The notes under the pieces: generated by a model
What the model was told of the DNA's origin: nothing
The model's database searches: none
Seen by the model: only the letters and a program-made list of their open reading frames with translations
Shown here: positions 16,860 through 24,176 of the stretch, one piece after another
Position numbering within the stretch: the stretch's first letter is position 1
Layout of the letters: each line of letters opens with the position of its first letter
Program-made: the position numbers and the translations under genes
Assembly (NCBI GenBank): GCA_015066565.1
Contig: SVOB01000001.1
Location: 1,116,001-1,180,000 of the forward strand
Direction of reading: 5' to 3'
Length of the DNA stretch: 64,000 nucleotides
Source: Oscillospiraceae bacterium
GTDB taxonomy: Bacteria > Bacillota > Clostridia > Oscillospirales > Acutalibacteraceae

Positions 16860-18005
16860 ATGGATAATGAAAATGTTAAAACAGCCGGACTTGACGTAAG
16901 CCGTGATAAAACAATTGTAAGAACGAGTATTGTAGGCATTGTAGCGAATGTTTTTCTCGCCGCTTTCAAGGCGGCCATAGGACTTTTGTCGAACTCAATC
17001 GCCGTAGTTCTTGACGCCGTAAACAATATTTCGGACGCCGCTTCGTCGGTTATAACGATTGTCGGAACAAAGCTCGCCCTTAAAGCCCCGGACAGAAAGC
17101 ATCCGTTCGGTCACGGCAGGGTAGAATACCTTACCGCTATGATTATTTCGGTAATCGTGCTTTACGCAGGCGTGACCTCGCTTACAGAGTCGATAAAAAA
17201 GATAATTCATCCCGAAACTCCCGAATATTCGTGGGTTTCGATTTTAATTATCGCCGTTGCGGTTGTAGTTAAAATCGTTCTCGGCAGATATGTAAAAAGC
17301 GTCGGCAAAAGGGTCAATTCCTCCTCGCTTGTAAACTCGGGCGAGGACGCAACGCTTGACTCGGTTATTTCGGCTTCAACTCTCGTCGCCGCCCTTGTTT
17401 ATATTAAATTCGGTATTTCGCTTGAGGCGTGGCTTGGCGCGATTATTTCAATAATTATTATCAAATCGGGCGTCGATATGATAAGAGAGGCAATTTCGTC
17501 AATTCTCGGCGAAAGGGCAGACGCAGAAACTGCAAAAGCGATTAAAGAAACCGTTTGCTCATTTGATAACGTTTTCGGCGCTTATGACCTCGTTCTCAAC
17601 GATTACGGTCCCGACAGGTTTTTAGGCTCGGTACACATTGAGGTTCCCGACACCCTTTCGGCAAACGAGGTTGACGAGCTGCTCAGGGTAATCACCGAAA
17701 AGGTTTTTAAAGAACACAACGTAATACTTACCGCCATAAGCGTTTATTCGGTAAATATGACTGATGAAAGCATAATTTCAACAAGAGAAAAAATTGAAAA
17801 AATCGTACTCGAAAATGAATTTGCGCTTCAGATGCACGGCTTTTATTTAAGCGAAGAAAAAAAGCTCATACGCTTTGACGTTGTTGTAAGCTTTGACGCG
17901 CCCGACAGAAACGAGGTTTATTCTTCGGTATGTAACGAAGTGAAAAAGGAATTCCCCGATTACGAGCTTCAGGTTGTTCTTGACACGGATTTCAGCGAGT
18001 CATAA
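16860..18005 (+). CDS. Cation diffusion facilitator metal exporter
   Basis: A 381-residue CDF protein with about six membrane helices and a C-terminal cytoplasmic domain that appears longer than usual, with a second repeat near residues 290-380. The transport-site residues are Asp52 and Asn56 in helix 2 (LDAVNNISD) and Asp163 and Asp167 in helix 5 (GEDATLD). The HPFGHGRVEY block follows helix 2. The Asp/Asn plus Asp/Asp pattern, with no His, is closer to Mn exporters such as MntE than to zinc CDFs (DD/HD); this assignment is tentative. A GTG at 16851 is in frame, but the ATG at 16860 is better spaced from GAGAGG. Monocistronic. Confidence 0.88.
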   Translation: MDNENVKTAGLDVSRDKTIVRTSIVGIVANVFLAAFKAAIGLLSNSIAVVLDAVNNISDAASSVITIVGTKLALKAPDRKHPFGHGRVEYLTAMIISVIVLYAGVTSLTESIKKIIHPETPEYSWVSILIIAVAVVVKIVLGRYVKSVGKRVNSSSLVNSGEDATLDSVISASTLVAALVYIKFGISLEAWLGAIISIIIIKSGVDMIREAISSILGERADAETAKAIKETVCSFDNVFGAYDLVLNDYGPDRFLGSVHIEVPDTLSANEVDELLRVITEKVFKEHNVILTAISVYSVNMTDESIISTREKIEKIVLENEFALQMHGFYLSEEKKLIRFDVVVSFDAPDRNEVYSSVCNEVKKEFPDYELQVVLDTDFSES

Positions 18006-18028
18006 TCTTTTTTCCGTAATTTTTGCTA

Positions 18029-18057
18029 TTGAAAAAAGCGTTAACCTCTGTTATAAT
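18029..18057 (+). promoter_or_regulatory. SDR promoter
   Basis: TTGAAA (18029-18034), a 17-bp spacer and TATAAT (18052-18057) lie 84 bp upstream of the SDR start, leaving a leader of about 75 bases. Confidence 0.8.
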
Positions 18058-18070
18058 ATGTAACTGTCTT

Positions 18071-18097
18071 ATACAGCCCGTTCAGGGCTGTATTTTC
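18071..18097 (+). terminator. Leader hairpin ahead of the SDR gene
   Basis: A perfect 9-bp stem (ATACAGCCC with GGGCTGTAT, 18071-18093) is followed by TTTT. It lies between the SDR promoter and its start codon. It may be a weak attenuator, or the terminator of the upstream CDF gene placed after a new promoter. Confidence 0.5.
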
Positions 18098-18141
18098 GAC
18101 TGTTAAATTATTCACATTCAAGATAAGGAAAGGAAAATCTT

Positions 18142-18915
18142 ATGAAAAACTATTTTGATCTTAAAGGCCAGGTCGCTATTGTTACGGGTTGTTCAACCGG
18201 TCTCGGCGTTCAGATGGCAAAGGCTCTTGCTAACCAGGGCGCAAATATCGTTGTTGTTGCCCGCAGACAGAACCTCATTGAGCAGGTTGCTTCTGAAATC
18301 AAAGAGGAATTCGGCGTAGAAGCTCTTCCCGTAGTTTGCGACATTACAGACAGCGAAAAGGTTGAGGCAATGGTTGACGCTGCTCTGGCAAAATTCGGCC
18401 GTATTGATATACTTATCAATAACGCAGGCACCGGCGGAGTTGTTCCCGCTGAGGATATGCCCGACGAAGTATTCTCAAACGAGGTTAACATTGACCTCTT
18501 CGGCACCTTCAAGGTTGCCCGCGCAGTAGCCAAGAAGGCTATGATTCCCGCTAAGTACGGCAGAATCATCAATATCGCTTCAATGTACGGTCTTGTTGGC
18601 AATAAGGTTGCTCCCACAGCTGCTTACCACGCGGCAAAGGGCGGCGTTGTTAACCTTACCCGCGCGCTCGCTTCAGAGTGGGGCAAATACGGCATCACCG
18701 TAAACGCTATCTGCCCCGGCTATTTCTACAGCCCGCTTACAAGGGAAACTCTTGACTCCGACTTCTTCCAGCAGAACGCTAAGACAATGATTCCCGAAGA
18801 GCGTTACGGTAACGAAGGCGAGCTTGATTCGGCAGCTATTTTCCTTTCAGCTCCCTCTTCAAGCTACGTTACAGGCGCTGCTCTTCCCGTTGACGGCGGC
18901 TATACCTGTATGTAA
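18142..18915 (+). CDS. Short-chain dehydrogenase/reductase (gluconate 5-dehydrogenase or FabG-like)
   Basis: A 257-residue classical SDR. The cofactor motif VTGCSTGLG spans residues 14-22, NNAG follows strand 4, and the catalytic YHAAK (YxxxK) follows a Ser in IINIASMYG. The C terminus AALPVDGGYTCM matches the tetrameric SDR tail. The N-terminal FDLKGQVAIVTG phrase is common in gluconate 5-dehydrogenase and sugar-alcohol dehydrogenases, but substrate cannot be fixed from sequence. Codon use looks more strongly optimised than in neighbours (many GCT and GTT codons), suggesting high expression. It has its own promoter, a hairpin-bearing leader and a terminator. Confidence 0.9.
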   Translation: MKNYFDLKGQVAIVTGCSTGLGVQMAKALANQGANIVVVARRQNLIEQVASEIKEEFGVEALPVVCDITDSEKVEAMVDAALAKFGRIDILINNAGTGGVVPAEDMPDEVFSNEVNIDLFGTFKVARAVAKKAMIPAKYGRIINIASMYGLVGNKVAPTAAYHAAKGGVVNLTRALASEWGKYGITVNAICPGYFYSPLTRETLDSDFFQQNAKTMIPEERYGNEGELDSAAIFLSAPSSSYVTGAALPVDGGYTCM

Positions 18916-18933
18916 GCTGAATTAAACCGAAAT

Positions 18934-18966
18934 AAAAGCAGTGAACAAAAAGTTCACTGCTTTTTC
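18934..18966. terminator. Terminator between SDR and csoR-like genes
   Basis: A stem of GCAGTGAAC with GTTCACTGC and a 5-base loop is flanked by A-runs and T-runs, so it can act for both convergent genes. Confidence 0.9.
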
Positions 18967-18978
18967 TTTTTTATTATT

Positions 18979-19323
18979 TTATTTTACAAATCTTTCAATC
19001 GCCTCGTTTAGTTCCTTAATCGCCTCGGTGTCGCCGCTTTCAACCGCATCGACAAGGCAGTGTTCAATATGGTCCTGTAAAATAATTTTACCCGTATTGT
19101 TTATAGCCGAGCGAACTGCCGAAAGCTGAATTAAAACCTCGCTGCAATCCTCGCCGTTTTCGACCATTCTTTTAACCTTTTCGAGATGACCGATTGCCTT
19201 TGCGAGTCGGTTTATGACCGCCTTTGTATTCTGATGAGTATGAGAATGGGTATGGTCGTGGCTGTGCTCAACAACCGTTCCGTCCTCAAGAACGTGCTTA
19301 TGGACAGCGTTATTTTCACTCAT
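18979..19323 (-). CDS. CsoR/RcnR-family metal-sensing repressor with His-rich N terminus
   Basis: A 114-residue DUF156-type repressor. The copper-sensor triad is conserved with exact CsoR spacing: Cys60, His85 and Cys89. Ahead of the helical core is a histidine-rich head of about 30 residues (HKH then HSHDHTHSHTH), which could bind or buffer a divalent metal. Such proteins leave DNA on metal binding and derepress efflux genes. No copper ATPase or chaperone lies beside it; the nearest metal transporter is the CDF gene about 1 kb away, separated by the SDR. The start ATG follows AGAGGTG. The sensed metal is uncertain. Confidence 0.87.
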   Translation of the reverse strand: MSENNAVHKHVLEDGTVVEHSHDHTHSHTHQNTKAVINRLAKAIGHLEKVKRMVENGEDCSEVLIQLSAVRSAINNTGKIILQDHIEHCLVDAVESGDTEAIKELNEAIERFVK

Positions 19324-19385
19324 ATCAATTCACCTCTTAAAGTTGATAAATCCATTTTACTAAAAAGGCGCGGATTTGTAAAGAA

Positions 19386-19416
19386 AAAAGGCTTTGAAAA
19401 AAATTCAAAGCCTTTT
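19386..19416 (-). terminator. Terminator after the small membrane-protein pair
   Basis: A stem of AAAAGGCTTTGAA with TTCAAAGCCTTTT (19386-19416) lies 10 bases after the stop of the leftward gene ending at 19427. On the minus strand it continues into a T-rich run. Confidence 0.88.
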
Positions 19417-19426
19417 ATTTCTTAAT

Positions 19427-19735
19427 TTACTTAGCGAGCTTTTTTCTGAAAACGCCCTTGGGGTCCTTTATAAGAAGAATCGCAACCCAAGCGATAAGAC
19501 CGATTGTTACAACCGTAATTCCGAGAAGCGAATCGTTTAAAATATCCGCAAACTCCTGATTGAAATACTCGGTTTTAAGCTCGGCGTATTCAAAGACAAA
19601 GTCCATAAGCCACATAAGCGAAGCGCCCCAGTAAATAAGGGAAAGAGTACCTAACTTATAGGTGTCTCTCTTTTCGTTCACATACCAGACAGCCGTTGAA
19701 ACAACAGCGGCTATAACAGTAATAAGTAAAGTCAT
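19427..19735 (-). CDS. Small three-TM membrane protein, unknown
   Basis: I do not recognise this 102-residue protein. It has about three hydrophobic helices (near residues 3-18, 30-50 and 70-90) and a basic C terminus ending KKLAK. The start codon lies one base after the stop of the upstream gene, and its ribosome binding site AGGAG sits inside that gene's end, so the two are translationally linked. A terminator follows. A role as one half of a two-subunit membrane complex is plausible but unsupported. Confidence 0.72.
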   Translation of the reverse strand: MTLLITVIAAVVSTAVWYVNEKRDTYKLGTLSLIYWGASLMWLMDFVFEYAELKTEYFNQEFADILNDSLLGITVVTIGLIAWVAILLIKDPKGVFRKKLAK

Positions 19736-19736
19736 T

Positions 19737-20147
19737 TTATTTCTCCTTAACGAGAGAATTCTTAACAGCCTTAACCTTAGCCTGAGCGATAGCGCACATT
19801 ACGCCCCAGAAAGCGGTAACCGTAACAGCCATTGAAACGCCGACAGTCGCCATTTCGTGAAGCATTTCAGCCTTATCCGCAGGGTCAGCCATCGCCGTCA
19901 AGAACGGATAGAACGGAACCACCTCACCGTGCCAGAAATGTTCAAAAGCGAGAAGAAGAACGCCGCCCCAGAGAAGACCCATAAGCCAGGAAAGTCTCTT
20001 TGACCAGGTGATTTTCTTTTCGTTTTCGGAAAAATCGTTGCCCTCTGAAAGCTTGGGAGCAACTATTTTAGCCTCATGCTTTTTAGCGGCGATATAAGCC
20101 GCGGTAACTGCAACCGCTTCAACTGCGGGAACAACAAAACATGCCAT
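19737..20147 (-). CDS. Small membrane protein, unknown, paired with 19427-19735
   Basis: A 136-residue protein with an N-terminal hydrophobic segment (FVVPAVEAVAVTAAYIA) and two or three more helices separated by a loop rich in His and Trp (FEHFWHGEVVPFYPF). The frame is open upstream to 20297, but the ATG at 20147 is preceded by a strong CGGAGGT, and the 50-residue extension has no coding character. It is co-transcribed with the next gene with a one-base gap. I cannot assign a family. Confidence 0.72.
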   Translation of the reverse strand: MACFVVPAVEAVAVTAAYIAAKKHEAKIVAPKLSEGNDFSENEKKITWSKRLSWLMGLLWGGVLLLAFEHFWHGEVVPFYPFLTAMADPADKAEMLHEMATVGVSMAVTVTAFWGVMCAIAQAKVKAVKNSLVKEK

Positions 20148-20243
20148 AAAAATACCTCCGTATTTAAATTTTATGTTGTAATTATACATTCGCCCGCCCT
20201 TTCGGCACAAGCCCCGAGGGGGGATATTTTTAATTCCCGTTTC

Positions 20244-20272
20244 TTGACAGAATTTCACTTGTGAATTATCAT
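20244..20272 (+). promoter_or_regulatory. Lipoprotein promoter
   Basis: A perfect TTGACA (20244-20249), a 17-bp spacer and TATCAT (20267-20272) lie 26 bp upstream of the start at 20299. Confidence 0.75.
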
Positions 20273-20298
20273 ATTCTAAAAAGAAACGGAGGAACAAA

Positions 20299-20787
20299 AT
20301 GAAAAAGATTCTATTGATTATTCTTTCGATAACAGTTATTCTGTCGCTTTGTTCGTGTAAAAAGGCAGAACCCGCTTCGCCGCCGTCAACCGAAGGGACT
20401 TCAACAACTCAGACCGCCGAAAAAGCAGAGGAGAAGGCTATGTATATTCTTAAAATAAACGAAAAGGAATTTCAGTTCACGCCCGAAGAAAACGAAACCG
20501 CAAATGAATTTCTTAAAAGACTTCCGCTCTCGCTTTCAATGAGCGAGCTTAACGGAAACGAAAAATACTTTTATCTCGAAAACTCGCTTCCGAGTGATGA
20601 AAAGTCGGTTGCGCTCATACAAAAGGGCGATATAATGCTCTACGGCGACAACTGTATTGTGGTTTTTTACAAAACGTTCCCGACAACATATAAATACACG
20701 AAAATAGGGCATATTGACGACCCCGACGAGCTTGACGAAGCGTTGGGAGACGGCTCGGTTACGGTTGAATTTTCGGCGGTTAATTAA
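20299..20787 (+). CDS. Lipoprotein with cyclophilin-like fold domain
   Basis: A 162-residue exported lipoprotein. The signal peptide runs to a lipobox around Cys18-Cys20 (LSLCSCKK). A low-complexity Ser/Thr/Pro linker of about 25 residues follows, then a domain of about 110 residues resembling the cyclophilin-like DUF (MYILKINEKEF at its start and KIGHIDDPDELDEALGDG near its end). Members of that domain family are small beta-barrels of unproven function with no clear isomerase residues. The ATG follows GGAGG. A terminator and one palindromic repeat unit follow. Confidence 0.8.
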   Translation: MKKILLIILSITVILSLCSCKKAEPASPPSTEGTSTTQTAEKAEEKAMYILKINEKEFQFTPEENETANEFLKRLPLSLSMSELNGNEKYFYLENSLPSDEKSVALIQKGDIMLYGDNCIVVFYKTFPTTYKYTKIGHIDDPDELDEALGDGSVTVEFSAVN

Positions 20788-20798
20788 ATTATACAGCC

Positions 20799-20868
20799 GT
20801 AGGGGCTTTCCTGTGCTCGCCCGCCGAATAACATCAAACTAAAACGGGCGGCCAATGACCGCCCCTAC
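20799..20868. repeat. Palindromic double-hairpin repeat, unit A
   Basis: This 70-bp unit begins GTAGGGGC and ends GCCCCTAC. It contains a left GC-rich hairpin half, a 20-bp AT-rich linker and a right hairpin (CGGGCGGCCAATGACCGCCC). It belongs to the same family as the units at 58874-59141 and 63209-63647. The right half is nearly identical to the single hairpin at 63621. Confidence 0.85.
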
Positions 20869-20889
20869 CGTTTGTTTAACTATAATAGC

Positions 20890-20924
20890 AACAGGGCAAC
20901 CTTTCGGTTGCCCTGTTATTTTTT
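20890..20924 (+). terminator. Terminator after cyclophilin-like lipoprotein
   Basis: A perfect 12-bp stem (AACAGGGCAACC with GGTTGCCCTGTT) with a TTTC loop is followed by ATTTTTT on the plus strand. It lies between convergent genes. Confidence 0.9.
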
Positions 20925-20933
20925 AATTAATTA

Positions 20934-22454
20934 TTATCCGTGGAAGCCTGGGCCGCCCTGACCTCCGCCCTGTTGAGGCTGACCGCCCTGCTGTGGTTGA
21001 CCGCCCATCATTCCGCCGCCCATTCCGCCTGCGAACTGGTTTGAAAGCCCGGTAATCTGAGTTCCGTTTACATAAACCTCGCCGCCGTTAAGAGCGCCTG
21101 TTCCGTCGTAGTCGAACGGTGACTGACCTGTGATATTTACTGTTCCGCCGTTTATTGTAATATTTCCGTTTGAATCAATTGCGTCCGTGTCGCCCTGACC
21201 CATGCTGATTGTGATATTACCGCCGTTGATTTCAACCGTGGGCGTAACTCCCGTTACCTTCTGAGCCGCGTTGATTCCGTCGTCCGAAGCGTTAATGGTA
21301 ACCGTTCCGTCATTGATTGTGATAAGCGTTGCTTCAAGTCCTTCGTGAGCTGTTATTGTAAATGTTCCTGCATTGACAGTAAGCTGATTGTCAGCGTGAA
21401 CACCGTCATCGCTCGTTGTCAGATTGAATTCGCCGCCGTTGATTGTAATATTGTTGTTTGAATGGATTGCGTCATCGGCTGAATCAATTGTGAACGTGCC
21501 GCTGTCGATTGTTATATCCGTTCCCGCCTTGATTCCCTTTGCGCTGACGTCGTCGCTGACTGTCGCCGTGTTTCCGCCGCCGGACTTGATATTGACTGTT
21601 GACGAACCGAGTGAAACGTAGGTTTCAGCCTGGATTCCGTCCTCGCCCGAGGTGAGAGTAAGATTTGAAGAAACAGCTATGATATAGCCGAGCGTTGAAT
21701 CCGTATCGTTTGTTGAGCGAAGCGCGTCGCCGTTTGCGGTTACGTTCAAGGTTGCATTTTTAACAGTTAAATTATCCTTGCCGTTAATTCCGTTATTCTT
21801 TGCGTTAACCGTAACTGTTACGCTTTCGATTTTAAGAGTGTCTTTACCTGTAATGCCGTTGTTGAAGTTTCCGTTTACCGTAAGCGAGCCGCTGCCTGCG
21901 ATTACAAGGTCGTCCTTTGAATAAAGGCAGGCGTTGGGTTCTTCGTCAGCCTCTGAAGAGTAGCTGTCCGAATAGGTGTAGGCGCTGCCGTCGGTAAGGG
22001 TATTCGTTGTTCCCTCTTTAAGATAAACCGTGCAGGTCTTTGCGTTGTAAACGTAAATTGCGCTTGAATAAGAGCAGGTGATGTTTGCGTTGTCGAGAAT
22101 AATTGTAACCTCGTCCTCGGAGTCAACAACTATTCTTCCGTCCGTAAGAGTTCCGCTGACCGTATAGGTTCCGCCCGAACTGATTATAACAGTTGAGCCG
22201 TCAGCCTTTGCTCCCGAACCCGAAACGGAAACCGACGTATTATTTAATGTAATCGCCGTCGTACCGTCCGTTGAAACCTCGACCTCATCCTCGTCGATAA
22301 GCGACTGTACCTCGTTGGAAATGACGGTGGAAGAGCTGTCGTTACTGCTGTTTTCGCTGTCCGAAGTTCCCTTTTTAAGTGAACACGAAGCGAAAAGGCA
22401 GGTGATAAGCAAAAGTGAAATAATTACCGATAATAATTTGTATTTTTTATTCAT
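20934..22454 (-). CDS. Cthe_2159-like beta-helix carbohydrate-binding lipoprotein (DUF4353)
   Basis: A 506-residue surface lipoprotein with lipobox LFASC (Cys23). Most of the protein is a run of short repeats rich in Thr, Asn, Asp and Gly (for example DSGTFTIDSADDAIHSNNN and INGGEFNLTTSDDGVHADN), the signature of a right-handed parallel beta-helix. It ends in a Gly/Gln-rich tail (GGMGGGMMGGQPQQ). This matches the DUF4353/Cthe_2159 family, whose founding member binds polygalacturonate and cellulose-like polymers. The gene is divergent from VTC and DUF4956 genes and shares with them a promoter region carrying mirrored response-regulator-type repeats. Confidence 0.85.
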   Translation of the reverse strand: MNKKYKLLSVIISLLLITCLFASCSLKKGTSDSENSSNDSSSTVISNEVQSLIDEDEVEVSTDGTTAITLNNTSVSVSGSGAKADGSTVIISSGGTYTVSGTLTDGRIVVDSEDEVTIILDNANITCSYSSAIYVYNAKTCTVYLKEGTTNTLTDGSAYTYSDSYSSEADEEPNACLYSKDDLVIAGSGSLTVNGNFNNGITGKDTLKIESVTVTVNAKNNGINGKDNLTVKNATLNVTANGDALRSTNDTDSTLGYIIAVSSNLTLTSGEDGIQAETYVSLGSSTVNIKSGGGNTATVSDDVSAKGIKAGTDITIDSGTFTIDSADDAIHSNNNITINGGEFNLTTSDDGVHADNQLTVNAGTFTITAHEGLEATLITINDGTVTINASDDGINAAQKVTGVTPTVEINGGNITISMGQGDTDAIDSNGNITINGGTVNITGQSPFDYDGTGALNGGEVYVNGTQITGLSNQFAGGMGGGMMGGQPQQGGQPQQGGGQGGPGFHG

Positions 22455-22529
22455 ATTATAACCTCCGTAAATTCGGTTTTCTTTTTTATTTTTATTGCGT
22501 CGGGTTTTGTTTCCCCTGACTACGCCTGC

Positions 22530-22610
22530 ATTGTATAACGCGAACCTAAAGTCTACCTAAAGAAAAAATTTTTATTTCTTAAGGTTCTCTTTAGGTTGGC
22601 GTTTTATACT
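22530..22610. promoter_or_regulatory. Divergent promoter with mirrored OmpR-type direct repeats
   Basis: ACCTAAAG occurs at 22544-22551 and 22555-22562 on the plus strand (11-bp period). On the minus strand ACCTAAAG (22589-22596) and ACCTTAAG (22578-22585) have the same 11-bp period. The two pairs face each other across 15 AT-only bases. Each lies 6-8 bp from a -10 box: TATACA reading left at 22532-22537 and TATACT reading right at 22605-22610. This is the usual geometry for activation by an OmpR/PhoB-type regulator. Confidence 0.78.
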
Positions 22611-22637
22611 TTAGCCAGAACGAAGGAGGTGCTTCAA

Positions 22638-23375
22638 ATGAGCGCACAGGTTCAAACCAATTTTAAAAGATATGAAAAGAAATTCTTTCTTTCAAATGAA
22701 CAGTACAGACTTTTCAATGAGAAAATAAAACCCTTTGTCACTCCCGACGAGTACGGCGAATATACAATATGTAATATATATTACGACACCGACGACTTCA
22801 GGCTGATAAGAGCTTCGATTGAAAAGCCCGTATATAAAGAAAAATTAAGGGTAAGAAGCTACGGCGTACCCAAGGAAAACGACAGAGTTTTCGTTGAACT
22901 TAAGAAAAAGTATGACGGCGTTGTATATAAAAGAAGGGTAACAACCTCCCCGTCACTTGTCGAACCGCTTTTAAAGGGCATAAGAAAAGCCGACGAAAAC
23001 GAGCAGATAGTCAATGAAATCGCCTATTTCCAACGCTTCTATAACGTCAGCCCGAAGGTCTTTATAGGCTATGACCGAAAGGCTTTTAAGGGAAAGGAAA
23101 ACGAAGAATTAAGAATAACGTTTGACTCAAATATGCGTTTTCGTCTTGACGACCTTAAGCTGACAAGCGGCGACTACGGCGAGCCGATTATTTCGGATAA
23201 CAAAATTCTTATGGAAATAAAAATCCCGGGCGCCTGCCCGCTGTGGCTGAGCCACATTTTAAACGAGCTGAAAATCAACTCGGTTTCGTTTTCAAAATAC
23301 GGTACCTGCTACCGTGAACACATTTTAAAGAACAACAAAAAATTATTCACAAAGGAGATGCTTTTAAGTGCTTAG
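22638..23375 (+). CDS. VTC-domain protein (polyphosphate polymerase-like)
   Basis: A 245-residue protein consisting of one VTC domain, the tunnel-shaped catalytic domain of yeast vacuolar polyphosphate polymerase. The start RYEKKFFLS, the paired basic strands (EKLRVRSYG, VELKKKYDGVVYKRR) and the acidic metal-binding EIKIPG strand near residue 196 are all visible. It lacks an SPX domain. Bacterial members may act on polyphosphate, but this is not proven for this gene neighbourhood. The frame is open to 22596, but the ATG at 22638 follows AAGGAGGTG. Its end overlaps the DUF4956 start by 8 bp, so the two products probably work together. Confidence 0.85.
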   Translation: MSAQVQTNFKRYEKKFFLSNEQYRLFNEKIKPFVTPDEYGEYTICNIYYDTDDFRLIRASIEKPVYKEKLRVRSYGVPKENDRVFVELKKKYDGVVYKRRVTTSPSLVEPLLKGIRKADENEQIVNEIAYFQRFYNVSPKVFIGYDRKAFKGKENEELRITFDSNMRFRLDDLKLTSGDYGEPIISDNKILMEIKIPGACPLWLSHILNELKINSVSFSKYGTCYREHILKNNKKLFTKEMLLSA

Positions 23376-24048
23376 TACTTTACTTTCATTTTCATCAATA
23401 ATAGGAACACAAATCACCCTCGCAACCTTTTTAATCTGCACCGCGGTTTCACTCGTTCTCGGCGTTCTGACCGCGCTTGTATATAAACACAAAAACCACT
23501 GTTCACAGTCATTTGCTATTACTCTCGCTATTCTTCCCGCGATTGTTCAGGTCGTCATAATGTTGGTCAACGGCAACATAGGGGCGGGCGTTGCGGTAGC
23601 AGGCGCGTTCTCACTCGTTCGCTTCCGTTCCGCTCCGGGTACGGCTAAGGAAATCGGCGCTATCTTTTTGGCGATGGCTATAGGTCTTGCAACAGGTATG
23701 GGCTATGTAACGCTCGCGGTTTTATTCTTCGCAATCATCGGCGGGTTTATGCTTTTGCTCAACGTAATTAAATTCGGCGACGGCGACGAAAACGAGCGAA
23801 CTCTCAAAATCACCATTCCCGAAAACCTTGATTACGACGGAATTTTCGACGACCTTTTCACTCAGTACACAAAGAAGGCAAGTCTTGAAAAGGTAAAAAC
23901 CACGAATATGGGAACTCTTTACGAGCTTCAGTACAATATCATTCTTAAATCCGCCGAAATTCCAAAGCAGTTTATAGACGAGTTAAGATGCAGAAACGGC
24001 AACCTGAATATCACCTGCAGCAAGGTGGGAACCAAGGAAGCCTTATAA
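23368..24048 (+). CDS. DUF4956 membrane protein
   Basis: A 226-residue protein with about four membrane helices in the first 130 residues and a soluble C-terminal domain. The conserved loop AGAFSLVRFRSAPGTAKEI is the hallmark of DUF4956. It starts with GTG, 8 bp inside the VTC gene and behind AAAGGAG, indicating coupled translation. DUF4956 and VTC genes are recurrent neighbours in Firmicutes, often with surface-protein genes. The shared membrane location suggests export or anchoring of a product made by the VTC protein; this is inference. Confidence 0.85.
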   Translation: MLSTLLSFSSIIGTQITLATFLICTAVSLVLGVLTALVYKHKNHCSQSFAITLAILPAIVQVVIMLVNGNIGAGVAVAGAFSLVRFRSAPGTAKEIGAIFLAMAIGLATGMGYVTLAVLFFAIIGGFMLLLNVIKFGDGDENERTLKITIPENLDYDGIFDDLFTQYTKKASLEKVKTTNMGTLYELQYNIILKSAEIPKQFIDELRCRNGNLNITCSKVGTKEAL

Positions 24049-24129
24049 AAACAAACCCTTTCACAGTTTTTAACATGTACATTTCCAAAAAGACACGGGT
24101 CGGTTTGCGGCCCGTGTCGTAATCGTTTG

Positions 24130-24158
24130 TTGATTTAGAAAAAATTTTATTATATAAT
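24130..24158 (+). promoter_or_regulatory. Two-component system promoter
   Basis: TTGATT (24130-24135), a 17-bp spacer and TATAAT (24153-24158) lie 18 bp ahead of the response-regulator start. A hairpin with an 8-bp GACACGGG stem (24105-24119) precedes it and may terminate the DUF4956 transcript. Confidence 0.7.
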
Positions 24159-24176
24159 TATTCCGGTGGTGATTTT

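Noticed and set aside
19737-20297. Fifty-residue N-terminal extension of the small membrane protein
   Set aside because: The ATG at 20147 has a strong CGGAGGT, while the extension has no coding character and runs through the promoter region of the divergent lipoprotein.
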